Shown here: in pieces, positions 19,437-28,420 of the stretch
Position numbering within the stretch: position 1 is the stretch's first letter
How the letters are laid out: each line of letters begins with the position of its first letter
From: Rhodopseudomonas palustris
GTDB lineage: Bacteria; Pseudomonadota; Alphaproteobacteria; Rhizobiales; Xanthobacteraceae
Direction of reading: 5' to 3'
NCBI RefSeq assembly: GCF_013415845.1
Contig: NZ_CP058907.1
Span: 1,674,001-1,738,000, forward strand
Length of the DNA: 64,000 nucleotides
The notes under the pieces: generated by a model
Seen by the model: the letters and a program-made list of their open reading frames with translations, nothing else
What the model was told of the DNA's origin: nothing
Databases searched by the model: none
Program-made: the position numbers and the translations under genes

Positions 19437-20510
19437 CTACAGCTGCCGCGTTGCGAGACCCACGGTTGCTTGCTGCCGCTTTTGGGCGCGGACGTCGCGG
19501 AACGACACCAGACGTCGCTGGGCCTCGTCCCACAAGGCCAGCGGGATGCAACGGAAGCTCTGCCACAACGTGACGCGGCCGATGGCGCGAAGTTCGGGGT
19601 GATCGTGCAGCACGCGCGGCAGGCGATAATACGGAATGCGGCTCGCCAGATGGTGCACGTGGTGCATCCCGATATTGGCCGTGAACCAGCTCAGCGGTGC
19701 CGGCAGATCGTAATACGAGCTGCCATATAGCGCGGCTTGATGCAGGCTCCAGCGCTCGTTGTGCTCCCACGTCGTGGTCTCGAACTGATGCTGAACGTAG
19801 AACAGCCACACCCCGGCGGTCGCGGCTAGCAGCATGATCGGCAGATGCACCAGCAGGAATGCCTTGATGCCGATGAACCAGGTGAGCGTCACCACGATGC
19901 CGGCGATTGCCGCATTGGTGGCCATCGCACTTACCCAAGGCCGCCAGCCATCGCGCATCAGTCCGACCGGAAGTCGCTGTTGCAGCAGAAACACGTAGGC
20001 CGGTCCGAGGCCGAACATCACCAGCGGGTTGCGGTAGAGACGATATTTCAAACGGCCCCACCAACTCAGTTCGCTATATTCCCGCACGGTCAGCGTATCG
20101 AGATCGCCGACGCCGCGACGATCGAGATTGCCGGTGGTGGCGTGATGCGTGGCATGCTGGCGACGCCAGCAATCGTAGGGCGTCAACGTGATCACGCCGA
20201 TCACCCGGCCAACCCAATCGTTCGCTTGTCGCTTGCTGAAGAAGGCGCCGTGGCCGCAGTCGTGCTGGATCATGAACAGGCGGAGCAGAAACCCGGCCGC
20301 CGGAATAGCGATCAGCAACGACGCCCAGGCGTGTCCCATCGAGTACACGAACCAGGCCGCACTCCACAGCGCCACCAGCGGCAAGGCGGTGATCGTCAGC
20401 TCGGCGATGCTGCGCGACCGGCTTGGCGTGCCGTATTCGGCCAGAATGCGAGTCCAAAGCCGCGCGTCTGAGGCCGGGGCCTCTGCGTCATGGGGCATGT
20501 TCGAGGGCAT
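19437..20510 (-). CDS. Membrane fatty acid desaturase
   Basis: 357 residues from the ATG at 20510; a GTG eight codons upstream is an alternative. The three histidine boxes are HDCGH near residue 91, HATHH near 125 and HHVHH near 280, with hydrophobic hairpins between them, as in di-iron membrane acyl desaturases. The WVGRVIGVITLTPYDCWRRQ segment suggests an acyl-lipid delta-12/omega-3-like subgroup, but regiospecificity cannot be read. It needs an electron donor not encoded nearby. Single gene. Confidence 0.87.
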   Translation of the reverse strand: MPSNMPHDAEAPASDARLWTRILAEYGTPSRSRSIAELTITALPLVALWSAAWFVYSMGHAWASLLIAIPAAGFLLRLFMIQHDCGHGAFFSKRQANDWVGRVIGVITLTPYDCWRRQHATHHATTGNLDRRGVGDLDTLTVREYSELSWWGRLKYRLYRNPLVMFGLGPAYVFLLQQRLPVGLMRDGWRPWVSAMATNAAIAGIVVTLTWFIGIKAFLLVHLPIMLLAATAGVWLFYVQHQFETTTWEHNERWSLHQAALYGSSYYDLPAPLSWFTANIGMHHVHHLASRIPYYRLPRVLHDHPELRAIGRVTLWQSFRCIPLALWDEAQRRLVSFRDVRAQKRQQATVGLATRQL

Positions 20511-20866
20511 GGCGAAGAGGTCCTGCGATCGCACGTGATGAAAGGGGACAAGGTGCGCGTGCGTGCGCCACCGTGACTGGATGTGAACGAGAATGGCGAT
20601 TGCAGTCGATACCGGGGTGTGCCGATCTCGTTCGGCCGCCCGACCACCAGTGATGTCGCCGACGATGCATGAGCCTGACGACTGGGTAGGCCCTCACGGT
20701 CAATACAGATCGGCCAGTGTGGCCGCCGTCCACCAACGGGCGCAACTGCGCGCCCGCATCCCGTGCGTCAAAGACGAGTTACTAACTCAATATGGGGGCG
20801 GTCAGATCGACCGCAACCTGTCGGCCTTCAAATCCATTCTCGGGTCGTGCGCGGCCTTGCCGCGAG
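20511..20866. other. Intergenic region, no gene seen
   Basis: This 356-base gap lies between the desaturase start and the egtD stop, both minus strand. It must contain the desaturase promoter. Short open frames on both strands lack ribosome-binding sites and recognisable sequence. A small AT-rich patch (ACTAACTCAATATGG) occurs near 20780. Confidence 0.6.
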
Positions 20867-21847
20867 TTACACCCGAGAACCGTTGGTCTCGATCGCATGT
20901 ACTGAGAACATTGCGTCCGCATCGGTCCAGCACCGCGCCGGAGTCCAGCCGGCCTGCTGCGCCAGCGCGCGAAACCGCTCCAGGCTGTATTTGTAGCTGT
21001 TCTCGGTGTGAATGCTCTCGCCGGCGCGGAAGCCGATGCGTTCGCCGAACAGATGCACGCTCTGGTCGCGCAAGCTGACCAAGTGCATTTCAATCCGGTG
21101 CTGATCGCGGTTGTAGATTGCTCGGTGCGCAAACGCGGACAGATCGAAATCCGCGCCGAGCTCGCGGTTGATCCGGATCAGCAGGTTGAGGTTGAATTTG
21201 GCGGTCACGCCGGCGGCATCGTCATAGGCCGGCACCAGGACATTTTCGTCCTTCTCCAGGTCGACGCCGATGATCATCCGGGCGCCGCGGCCGAGAATAT
21301 CGCGGGCGCTCTCCAGAAATCGACGCGCCTCCTGCGGTTCGAAGTTGCCGATCGTCGATCCCGGGAAGAACCCGACCTTGGGCAGGTCGCGTACCGCAGG
21401 CGGCAGCGCGAACGGCTTGGTGAAATCGGCGGCGAGGGGATGCACCGCGAGCTGCGGGAAATCCCGCTGAAGCGCTTCGGCCTGCATGATGATGAAGTCG
21501 CCCGAAATATCCACCGGCACATAGGCCGCGACCTGGTGGGCCGCGAGCAACAGGCGGATCTTGGTGGTGGCGCCTGCGCCGAATTCGACGATCGCCGCGT
21601 CTGGTGGAATGAGTGCCGCGATCTCGGCGGCGCGGTCCCGCAAAATGCCGAGCTCGGTGCGGGTCGGATAGTATTCCGGCAGGCGGGTGATCTCGACGAA
21701 CAGTTCCGAGCCGGTGTCGTCGTAGAAGTACTTCGGCGACAGCTCCTTCTGCGGCTTCGTCAGCCCATCCAATACATCGCGCGCAAACGCAGCCGTGTTG
21801 GAATCGAGCCGATGCGCTTGCGTCTGCACAGCGACGTGCACGTTCAT
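20867..21847 (-). CDS. egtD: L-histidine N-alpha-methyltransferase (ergothioneine biosynthesis)
   Basis: 326 residues. ELSPKYFYDDTGSELFVEIT, the SAM site VEFGAGATTKIRLLL and GFFPGSTIGNFEP are characteristic of EgtD, which trimethylates histidine to hercynine. It follows egtB by 45 bases on the same strand, so they form an egtB-egtD operon. egtA and egtC are not adjacent, as expected for alphaproteobacteria that use cysteine or gamma-glutamylcysteine directly. Length and motifs are normal. Confidence 0.95.
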   Translation of the reverse strand: MNVHVAVQTQAHRLDSNTAAFARDVLDGLTKPQKELSPKYFYDDTGSELFVEITRLPEYYPTRTELGILRDRAAEIAALIPPDAAIVEFGAGATTKIRLLLAAHQVAAYVPVDISGDFIIMQAEALQRDFPQLAVHPLAADFTKPFALPPAVRDLPKVGFFPGSTIGNFEPQEARRFLESARDILGRGARMIIGVDLEKDENVLVPAYDDAAGVTAKFNLNLLIRINRELGADFDLSAFAHRAIYNRDQHRIEMHLVSLRDQSVHLFGERIGFRAGESIHTENSYKYSLERFRALAQQAGWTPARCWTDADAMFSVHAIETNGSRV

Positions 21848-21892
21848 AGGCGATCCTCCGGGCCGCGCGCGTGGCGCGTTTAGATGTTCAAA

Positions 21893-23152
21893 TCAGGCGC
21901 CGTAATCGGCGAGCCGCAGTCCGGTGAACTGCCAGCGGTGATGCGGATAGAAGAAATTGCGATAGGTGACGCGGCTGTGGCCTTCAGGCGTTGCGCAGGA
22001 CGAGCCGCGCAGCACCAGCTGATTGACCATGAACTTGCCGTTGTATTCGCCGAGCGCGCCGTCGATCGCCTTGTAGCCGGGGTAGGGCGCATAGGCGCTG
22101 CGGGTCCATTGCCAGACGGCGCCAAAGGCATCGGGAAGCTGACCGGCGCGCGCCGCGACCTCCCATTCCATTTCGGTCGGCAGATGCTTGTCGGCCCAGC
22201 GGGCGAAGGCGTCGGCTTCGTAGTAGCTGACGTGGCAGACGGGGGCGTCGGGATCGATGCTCTGCAGGCCGCCGAGCGTCATGATCTTCCATTCGCCGTC
22301 CACCTGCCGCCAGTGGCCGGGCGCCTCCCAGCCTTCACGTTCGGCGCAGGCGAAGCCGTCCATCAGCCACAGCGTGGCGGTGCGATAGCCGCCCTCGGCC
22401 ATGAACTGCAGCCACTCGGCATTGGTGACGAGGTGCCGGGCCAGCCTGACCGGTCCCACCAGCGCGCGGTGCACCGGTTTTTCGTTGTCGAAATGAAAGC
22501 TGTCGCCGGCATGACCGATCGGGTGGATGCCCTCCGGCAGCGTCACCCAGTCCTCACCGTGATGGTCCGTTGTCGGCAGCCGCCACGCCGGATCGTAAGC
22601 CGGCGGGATCGGATTTTGCGCAAAGGCATGGAGGATATCGGTGAGCAGCAATTCCTGGTGCTGCTGCTCGTGATTGAGCCCGACCTCGATCAGCGGCGCG
22701 ACCTCCCCGAGCTTCGCAGCATCGGCGGCGGCGAACCAGTTCAGCATCGCTTCATCGACGTGGCGGCGATAGGCCGCAATCTCGGCGACGCCGGGGCGGG
22801 TGAGCAGGCCGCGCGCGGCGCGAGTGTGCCGTGGCCCGGCCGAGACGTAATAGGAATTGAACAGGAAAGCGTAGTCCGGGTCGAACACCTGATAGCCCGG
22901 ACAATGCGGGCCGAGCAGGAACTGCTCGAAGAACCAGGTGGTGTGGGCGCGGTGCCACTTCGCCGGGCTGGCGTCCGGCATCGACTGCACCACCTGATCT
23001 TCCGGCGACAGCGGCGCCGCGCGGCGCTCGGTCTCGTCGCGCACCGCCCGATAGGCGGTGGCGAGCTGGGCGGCCAAATCGCGGGCGGAGACGGACGATG
23101 TGGAAGATTCGACTGCAGCGCTTGCGGCGGAGGACAAAATCGTCACGAGCAT
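21893..23152 (-). CDS. egtB: EgtB-type hercynine sulfoxide synthase
   Basis: 419 residues. The N-terminal DinB-like helical domain carries KWHRAHTTWFFEQFLL and the iron-binding HX3HXE motif as HEQQHQE; the C-terminal half is an FGE-sulfatase domain ending YPHHRWQFTGLRLA with RGSSCATPEGH. EgtB uses iron and O2 to join hercynine to the thiol donor. It is the first gene of an operon with egtD, and the 284-base gap upstream, shared with grxD, should hold its promoter. Confidence 0.95.
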   Translation of the reverse strand: MLVTILSSAASAAVESSTSSVSARDLAAQLATAYRAVRDETERRAAPLSPEDQVVQSMPDASPAKWHRAHTTWFFEQFLLGPHCPGYQVFDPDYAFLFNSYYVSAGPRHTRAARGLLTRPGVAEIAAYRRHVDEAMLNWFAAADAAKLGEVAPLIEVGLNHEQQHQELLLTDILHAFAQNPIPPAYDPAWRLPTTDHHGEDWVTLPEGIHPIGHAGDSFHFDNEKPVHRALVGPVRLARHLVTNAEWLQFMAEGGYRTATLWLMDGFACAEREGWEAPGHWRQVDGEWKIMTLGGLQSIDPDAPVCHVSYYEADAFARWADKHLPTEMEWEVAARAGQLPDAFGAVWQWTRSAYAPYPGYKAIDGALGEYNGKFMVNQLVLRGSSCATPEGHSRVTYRNFFYPHHRWQFTGLRLADYGA

Positions 23153-23436
23153 CTCCGGTTTGGTGGAAAAACGCTGCTGTTGGGAATGAGTTCCAGAGGA
23201 TCAAATAGGGGCTGGCGACCCGGATGTAAGGTCGGCGGCGTACCGGCGAGGATTTTACCCACCGTGGGGCCGGTCCTCGGACTCGGTACGGGGGCGCCGA
23301 AAAAGGGCAGCGAAGTCAACGCGACAGCCGGGCTCAATCGGTTTTGACTTGGGCTATCCGGAGGTTTCAGGATACATATATGACCGTTCGACCCGGCCGC
23401 TGGTGGTCAGCTGGCCGCGCCGCAAAAGGATTCGCC

Positions 23437-23763
23437 ATGAGCATCGAGCAATTCATCGACAACGAAGTGAAGGCCAACGACGTCGTGCTGTTCATGAAGG
23501 GCACGCCGCAGTTTCCGCAGTGTGGCTTCTCCGGTCAGGTGGTGCAGATCCTCGATCACATCGGCGTTCCGTATAAGGGCCACAACGTGCTCGAGAACGC
23601 CGAGCTGCGCGACGGTATCAAGGTCTATTCGAACTGGCCGACCATTCCGCAGCTGTACGTGAAGGGCGAATTCGTCGGCGGCTGCGACATCGTGCGCGAA
23701 ATGTTCCAGGCCGGCGAACTGCAGAAGCTGTTCACCGACAAGGGCATCAAGGCCGCCGCCTGA
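23437..23763 (+). CDS. grxD: Monothiol glutaredoxin (Grx4/GrxD type)
   Basis: 108 residues. The active site CGFS is at residues 29-32 in the context [31 protein letters not shown] is the glutathione-binding part. It carries a [2Fe-2S] cluster and works with BolA in Fe-S trafficking. I chose the ATG at 23437 ([10 protein letters not shown]), the family start; an ATG 57 bases upstream is in frame but would add an atypical basic leader. The stop TGA overlaps the apparent start of the macro-domain gene. Confidence 0.94.
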   Translation: MSIEQFIDNEVKANDVVLFMKGTPQFPQCGFSGQVVQILDHIGVPYKGHNVLENAELRDGIKVYSNWPTIPQLYVKGEFVGGCDIVREMFQAGELQKLFTDKGIKAAA

Positions 23764-24302
23764 GCCCCTTCTCCCGCCAGATCGGCGCGGCGACTTGCGA
23801 GGTCGTCGTCGCCGACATCACCACGCTGGCCGTCGACGCGATCGTCAACGCCGCCAATTCGTCTTTGCTTGGCGGCGGCGGCGTCGATGGCGCGATCCAT
23901 CGTGCAGCCGGTCCTGAGCTGCTCGCCGAGTGTGAAACGCTGGGCGGCTGCGAAACCGGCGATGCTAAGATTACCCGCGGCTACCGTTTGCCCGCGCGCC
24001 ATGTGATCCACGCCGTCGGCCCGATTTGGCACGGCGGCGGCCATGGCGAAGACGCCGCGCTCGCCTCCTGCTATGCCCGCGCCCTGCAGCTCGCGAACGA
24101 GCATGCGCTGACCTCGATCGCGTTCTCGGCGATCTCGACCGGTGTTTACGGTTTCCCGCCTGAACGCGCGGCGCCGATTGCGGTTCGAACCACCCTCGAT
24201 GCGCTGCGCTCCGCCACTTCGGTCACCCGAGCGGTGTTCTGTTGCTTCTCGCCCGCGAGTGCCGAGTTGCACCGGGCCGCGCTTGCGGATGCGGCCCCTT
24301 GA
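23760..24302 (+). CDS. Macro-domain protein (ADP-ribose-binding, O-acetyl-ADP-ribose deacetylase type), apparent CTG start
   Basis: 180 residues if translation starts at the CTG at 23760. The fold signature is intact: [22 protein letters not shown] (ADP-ribose loop), [21 protein letters not shown] and [11 protein letters not shown]. The frame has no ATG, GTG or TTG between the preceding stop at 23574 and a TTG inside the conserved loop (23865), which is too late. The CTG sits exactly where an ATGA-type overlap with the grxD stop would be (CTGA). The product probably removes ADP-ribose or acetyl-ADP-ribose modifications. Start-codon mutation or near-cognate initiation are both possible. Confidence 0.75.
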   Translation: MSPFSRQIGAATCEVVVADITTLAVDAIVNAANSSLLGGGGVDGAIHRAAGPELLAECETLGGCETGDAKITRGYRLPARHVIHAVGPIWHGGGHGEDAALASCYARALQLANEHALTSIAFSAISTGVYGFPPERAAPIAVRTTLDALRSATSVTRAVFCCFSPASAELHRAALADAAP

Positions 24303-24361
24303 AACCGTTCCAAGCGCCGCTACCATCACATCTACGAAAAAGAACTCAGGAGGATACGAGA

Positions 24362-25642
24362 ATGCTGCGTCGCGCTACGCGATGGTTGATGGCAGGAGCG
24401 CTGGCCGCAATGGCCGCGAGCCCGGCGATCGCCGAGACCACCTTCGACCTGCCGCCGAGCGTGCAGTTCTCCGACAAGAAGCTCGAACGGATCGACGAGT
24501 TCTTCAACAAGATCATCGCCGAGGGCAAAATCCCCGGTGCGATTGTGTATATCGAGCGCCACGGCAAGCCGGTCTATCACAAGTACTTCGGCGTTCGCGA
24601 CGTCGCCACCAAAGAGCCGATGACCGACGACACCATCTTCCGGTTGGCGTCGCTGACCAAGCCGTTCACGGCGTTCGCGGTGATGACGCTGGTCGACGAC
24701 GGCAAGATCAAGCTCGACGATCCGGTCTCGAAATACATCCCGGCGTTCGCCGACACCAAGGTCGGTGTCGAGAAGAAGCGCGAGGACGGCGAGAAGTATC
24801 TCGATTTCGTCGCGCCGAAGCGGCCGATCCTGGTCAGCGATCTGTTGCTGCACACCTCGGGCATCACCTACGGTTTCTATGGCGACAGCTTGGTGCGCAA
24901 GACCATCGCGGCGGCCAAGATCTATGATGGCGATCCGAGCAATGCCGAGTTCGCTGAGCGGATCGCCAAGTTGCCGCTGCAGGAGCAGCCCGGCACGCTG
25001 TGGGACTACGGCAATTCCTACGAGGTGCTCGGCCGGGTGATCGAGGTCGCCTCCGGCAAGTCGTTCTACGAATACCAGAAGGAGCGGCTGTTCGATCCGC
25101 TCGGGATGAAGGACACCCGCTATTATCTGGTCACCGATGAACAGAAGGCGCGGATGGCGCAGCCGATGCCGAACGACGCCGATTTCCGGGTCGGGCGACC
25201 GAGCCGGCCGGACATCGTCAAGAAGTGGGAATCCGGCGGCGGCGGCCTGACTTCGACGCCGTCTGACGTGATCCGCTTCGTCCGCATGCTCCACAACAAG
25301 GGCGAGCTCGACGGCAAGCGCTATCTCAGCGAAGCCGTGTTCAAGGACATGACCACCGACCACATCGCTCCGAACTCCGGCGTCGAGCGCGACTACTTCT
25401 ATTTCCCGGGTGACGGCTTTGGCTACGGCTACGGCCTCGGCGTCCGCACCGACGCCGGCAACGCCAAGCCGCCGCCGCCCGGCTCGCTCGGCGAACTGAA
25501 GTGGGACGGCGCCTCGGGCTGCTACTTCGTGGTCGATCCGAAGCTCGACATGTTCTTCGTGCTGATGGAGCAGACCCCGTCGCATCGCCAGCCGATCCAG
25601 CGCGAGCTGAAGAAGCTGGTTTACGAGGCGCTGGACAACTGA
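24362..25642 (+). CDS. Exported serine hydrolase, beta-lactamase/class C esterase family
   Basis: 426 residues with a strong AGGAGG at 24349. Residues 1-24 are a signal peptide (ending SPAIAE). The catalytic SxxK is S97-L-T-K100 in FRLASLTKPFTAFA; the YxN motif is in WDYGNSYEVLG; a late GYGYGLGVRTD segment leads to the third strand. The family includes EstB esterases, D-aminopeptidases and beta-lactam-interacting proteins; this one is most like an esterase. It is periplasmic. It starts 59 bases after the macro-domain gene. Confidence 0.88.
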   Translation: MLRRATRWLMAGALAAMAASPAIAETTFDLPPSVQFSDKKLERIDEFFNKIIAEGKIPGAIVYIERHGKPVYHKYFGVRDVATKEPMTDDTIFRLASLTKPFTAFAVMTLVDDGKIKLDDPVSKYIPAFADTKVGVEKKREDGEKYLDFVAPKRPILVSDLLLHTSGITYGFYGDSLVRKTIAAAKIYDGDPSNAEFAERIAKLPLQEQPGTLWDYGNSYEVLGRVIEVASGKSFYEYQKERLFDPLGMKDTRYYLVTDEQKARMAQPMPNDADFRVGRPSRPDIVKKWESGGGGLTSTPSDVIRFVRMLHNKGELDGKRYLSEAVFKDMTTDHIAPNSGVERDYFYFPGDGFGYGYGLGVRTDAGNAKPPPPGSLGELKWDGASGCYFVVDPKLDMFFVLMEQTPSHRQPIQRELKKLVYEALDN

Positions 25643-25652
25643 TGACGCAGCG

Positions 25653-27281
25653 TCAGCCGTTGCGCGCGTAGAGCATCGGCACCGACGTATCGAGCATCGC
25701 CTCGACCAGGCTGACGCCGTCCCCTGCAAGGGCGCGCGTCAGCGCCGGCGCCAGCTCCTCGCTGCGCGTCACCCGCACCGCATCGCAGCCGAGCGATTGC
25801 GCCAGAGTGGTGAAGTCGATCCCGGGCAGCTCCAGACCGGGCACGTTCCGCACCTGCATCACCTGGCTGAACGAGCGCATCGCGCCGTAGCCGCCGTTAT
25901 TCAGCACCACCACGGTCAGCGGCAGCTTGCGCTGCGCGGCCGTCCACAGCGCCTGGATCGAGTACATCGCCGAGCCGTCGCCGATCAGGCAGACGGTGCG
26001 GCGGTTCGGATGCGCCAGCGCGAAACCGACCGAGGCCGGCAGCGACCAGCCCAAGCCGCCGCTCGCCATCGTGGCGAAACTGTCCTGGCCCGGCATCGGC
26101 ATGTATTTCTGCATCGCCGGGCGATGCGACGGCGCTTCCTCGACCAACATGGCGCTCTCCGGCATCGCGGCGCGGAGGGTGTGCAGCAGATACTCCACCG
26201 GCATCGGCTCGGCTGGCCGGGGTGCTGGTGGCACCGCGCGGGCCGGCGGTGCGGCACGCTTGGTTTCCGGCAGCAACTCCAGCAGCAGCGTCAGGGCAGG
26301 GGTCATCGTCGCGATGATGCTGGTGCCGAGCGGCGTCACGGATGCGGCTTCGGCATCGTCGGTGATCTGGAACAGCTGCGAGCTTCCGTCGAAGATCGCG
26401 GCGTGGCCTTCGACATGAAAGGTGAACACCGGCGAGCCGATCACCACGATCACGTCGTAGGCGCCGAGCGTTTCGGAGAGTTGTCCCGGCGAGGCGGGCA
26501 GGAAGCCGGCGAACAGCGGATGCCGTTCAGGGAAACTGCAGCGCGCCGAAAAGGGCGAGACCCACACCGGCGCCTTGGCCCGCTCAGCGAGCTGCACCAT
26601 CGGACCGACCGCGGCGGCGCGATCGACCGCGGGCCCGACCACCAGCGCCGGCTTCTTGGCTTTGGCCAGCGCGTCGGCGACCGCCTGCATCGCTGTGCGG
26701 TCCGGGCCGATCTCGCGGGTGATCGTGCGCGGCGGCACCGGCGCCGCCGGCCGCACCCAATCGTCGATCGGTACCGACACGAAGGTCGGCCCGCACGGCG
26801 GCTGCATCGCGACGTAGTAGGCACGGGCGATCGCGGCGGGCACGTCCTCGGCGCGCGCCGGCTCGACGCTGTACTTCACATAAGGCCGTGGAAACTCGGA
26901 GGCGCGCTCGGCGCCCAGGAATGCCTGCAGCGGCAGCAGGCTGCGGGCTTGCTGCCCGGCGGTGATTACCAGCGGCGTCTGGTTCTTGAACGCGCTGTAG
27001 ATGTTGCCGAGCGCATTGCCGACGCCGGCGGCCGAATGCAGATTGACGAAGCCGGCGTTGCGCGTCGCCTGCGCGTAGCCATCCGCCATCGCCACCGCCG
27101 AAGCTTCCTGCAGCGCCAGCACGTAGTCGATATCGTCCGGCCAGTCGCTGAGGAACGGAAGCTCGGTCGAGCCGGGATTGCCGAACACCTTGTCGATCTT
27201 GAAGGCGCGCAGCAGGTCGAGCGTGGCGGATTTAACGGTCGTGACAGCAGCGTTCGGCTGCTTGGACTTCTTCGCGGGCAA
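25653..27281 (-). CDS. mdlC: Benzoylformate decarboxylase-like ThDP enzyme
   Basis: 542 residues from a TTG at 27281, chosen because GAGGAAA lies about six bases upstream; a TTG at 27332 is the alternative and no ATG fits. Ser38 (FGNPGSTE), Glu59 (ALQEASAVAMADGYAQ), His82 (NLHSAAG) and a later FTFHVEG histidine match the residues used by benzoylformate decarboxylase. The ThDP/Mg motif is GDGSAMYSIQALW ... VLNN. The expected reaction is benzoylformate to benzaldehyde and CO2, or a related 2-oxoacid. Mandelate-pathway partners are not adjacent, so the substrate is uncertain. Confidence 0.78.
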   Translation of the reverse strand: MPAKKSKQPNAAVTTVKSATLDLLRAFKIDKVFGNPGSTELPFLSDWPDDIDYVLALQEASAVAMADGYAQATRNAGFVNLHSAAGVGNALGNIYSAFKNQTPLVITAGQQARSLLPLQAFLGAERASEFPRPYVKYSVEPARAEDVPAAIARAYYVAMQPPCGPTFVSVPIDDWVRPAAPVPPRTITREIGPDRTAMQAVADALAKAKKPALVVGPAVDRAAAVGPMVQLAERAKAPVWVSPFSARCSFPERHPLFAGFLPASPGQLSETLGAYDVIVVIGSPVFTFHVEGHAAIFDGSSQLFQITDDAEAASVTPLGTSIIATMTPALTLLLELLPETKRAAPPARAVPPAPRPAEPMPVEYLLHTLRAAMPESAMLVEEAPSHRPAMQKYMPMPGQDSFATMASGGLGWSLPASVGFALAHPNRRTVCLIGDGSAMYSIQALWTAAQRKLPLTVVVLNNGGYGAMRSFSQVMQVRNVPGLELPGIDFTTLAQSLGCDAVRVTRSEELAPALTRALAGDGVSLVEAMLDTSVPMLYARNG

Positions 27282-27402
27282 AGGCGATTTCCTCGGGCGG
27301 CGGACGCCGGTGTTATTGTTTGCACCGATCAAATCCGCAGGCGGCGAGGGGAGTCAACACGAGTGTGCGTGTGGCCCGAAGCCGTTCAACGGCCGCAGCG
27401 CA

Positions 27403-27538
27403 CTCCCTCGCCCCGCGCTTGCGGGGAGAGGGTTGGGGTGAGGGGCGGCCAAGAGCACTGAGGCTCGGCTGAGAGGAGGTGCCCCCTCACCCGACCGGCT
27501 ACGCCGGTCGACCTCTCCCCGCGTGCGGGGAGAGGTTA
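27403..27538. repeat. CCTCTCCCCG...GGGGAGAGG palindromic repeat, copy 2
   Basis: Paired modules CCTCGCCCCGCGCTTGCGGG with GAGAGGG, GGGGTGAGGGGC, CCCCCTCACCCGACCGGC with a GGCTACGCC core, and CCTCTCCCCGCGTGCGGGGA with GAGG. It occupies most of the gap between the hydratase gene (stop 27551) and the decarboxylase start. Related to 12539-12735. Confidence 0.85.
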
Positions 27539-27550
27539 ACACGTGGCGCT

Positions 27551-28408
27551 TTACCAGCTCGCCGTGGCCTTCATCGTCGGCACGCCGTCGACGTTCGCGG
27601 TCCACAGTTCGAGGCCGGCTGCGGTCTCGTTGGCGTTGACGCTGAAGTCGGCGCCGTCGAACAGCGGCTGGACGCCGCGATAGCTGAAGGTCTTCGGCAC
27701 GCTGCCTTTGAGCTTGGCGGCGAATTCGACCAGCAGTGCGGCCTGCATCGGGCCGTGCACGATCAGGCCCGGATAGCCCTCGACCTTGGTGACATAGTCG
27801 CGGTCGTAGTGAATGCGGTGGCCGTTGAAGGTCAGCGCCGAATAACGGAACAGCAGCACCGGATCGGCGAGGTGGCTTTCGCGATGCTTGGCGGCCGGCG
27901 GCGCAGCCGCGAGCTTGGCCGGCGCTGCGGGGGCGGACGAGGGCGGCGGGACATCGCGATACACGATGTCCTGGCGGTCGCGGATCGCCACGCCGCGGGG
28001 CGTGGTGATCTCGTGATTGACGGTGACGAAGCACAGCGTGCCGGTCGAGCCCTGCTTGATCGTCACGTCGCCGATCGTGGAGGTTCGGGTCACTTCGTCG
28101 CCGACCTTGAGCGCGTCGACGAACTGCAGTTCGCCGCCCGCCCACATCCGCCGCGGCAGCGGCACCGGCGGCAGGAAGCCGCCGCGGGTCGGGTGGCCGT
28201 CCGGGCCGAGCTGGTCCATCGGGTAAACCGGCTGGCCGAGGCACCAATGCACGGTGAAGGGGGCAGCGTCGCCGGCTTGCGGTTTGCCGATGTCGAGGAA
28301 CAGCGTCGCGCGCAGGCCCTTCACGAGTTGCGGGGTGACGAAGTCAGTGGCCTGTTCGCTGCGGCCGATCCATTGCCGCAGATGATCGATGTCGAGCACG
28401 TCGGTCAT
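27551..28408 (-). CDS. HTD2/MaoC-type acyl-CoA hydratase (mesaconyl-C4-CoA hydratase-like)
   Basis: 285 residues in two hotdog halves joined by a Pro/Ala linker at about 155-175. The N-terminal half has GGFLPPVPLPRRMWAGGELQF; the C-terminal half has FNGHRIHYDRDYVTKVEGYP and GLIVHGPMQAALL, the pattern of FAS1-like dehydratase/mesaconyl-C4-CoA hydratases. It probably hydrates a branched dicarboxyl- or acyl-CoA. Twelve bases separate it from the CaiB-type transferase upstream, suggesting that an acid is activated by CoA transfer and then hydrated. Confidence 0.83.
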   Translation of the reverse strand: MTDVLDIDHLRQWIGRSEQATDFVTPQLVKGLRATLFLDIGKPQAGDAAPFTVHWCLGQPVYPMDQLGPDGHPTRGGFLPPVPLPRRMWAGGELQFVDALKVGDEVTRTSTIGDVTIKQGSTGTLCFVTVNHEITTPRGVAIRDRQDIVYRDVPPPSSAPAAPAKLAAAPPAAKHRESHLADPVLLFRYSALTFNGHRIHYDRDYVTKVEGYPGLIVHGPMQAALLVEFAAKLKGSVPKTFSYRGVQPLFDGADFSVNANETAAGLELWTANVDGVPTMKATASW

Positions 28409-28420
28409 GTTGGTCCTCGC

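Noticed and set aside
25797..27461. A 554-codon plus frame opposite the benzoylformate decarboxylase-like gene
   Set aside because: The product is Arg/His-rich with no recognisable motif, while the minus strand carries all ThDP-enzyme residues.
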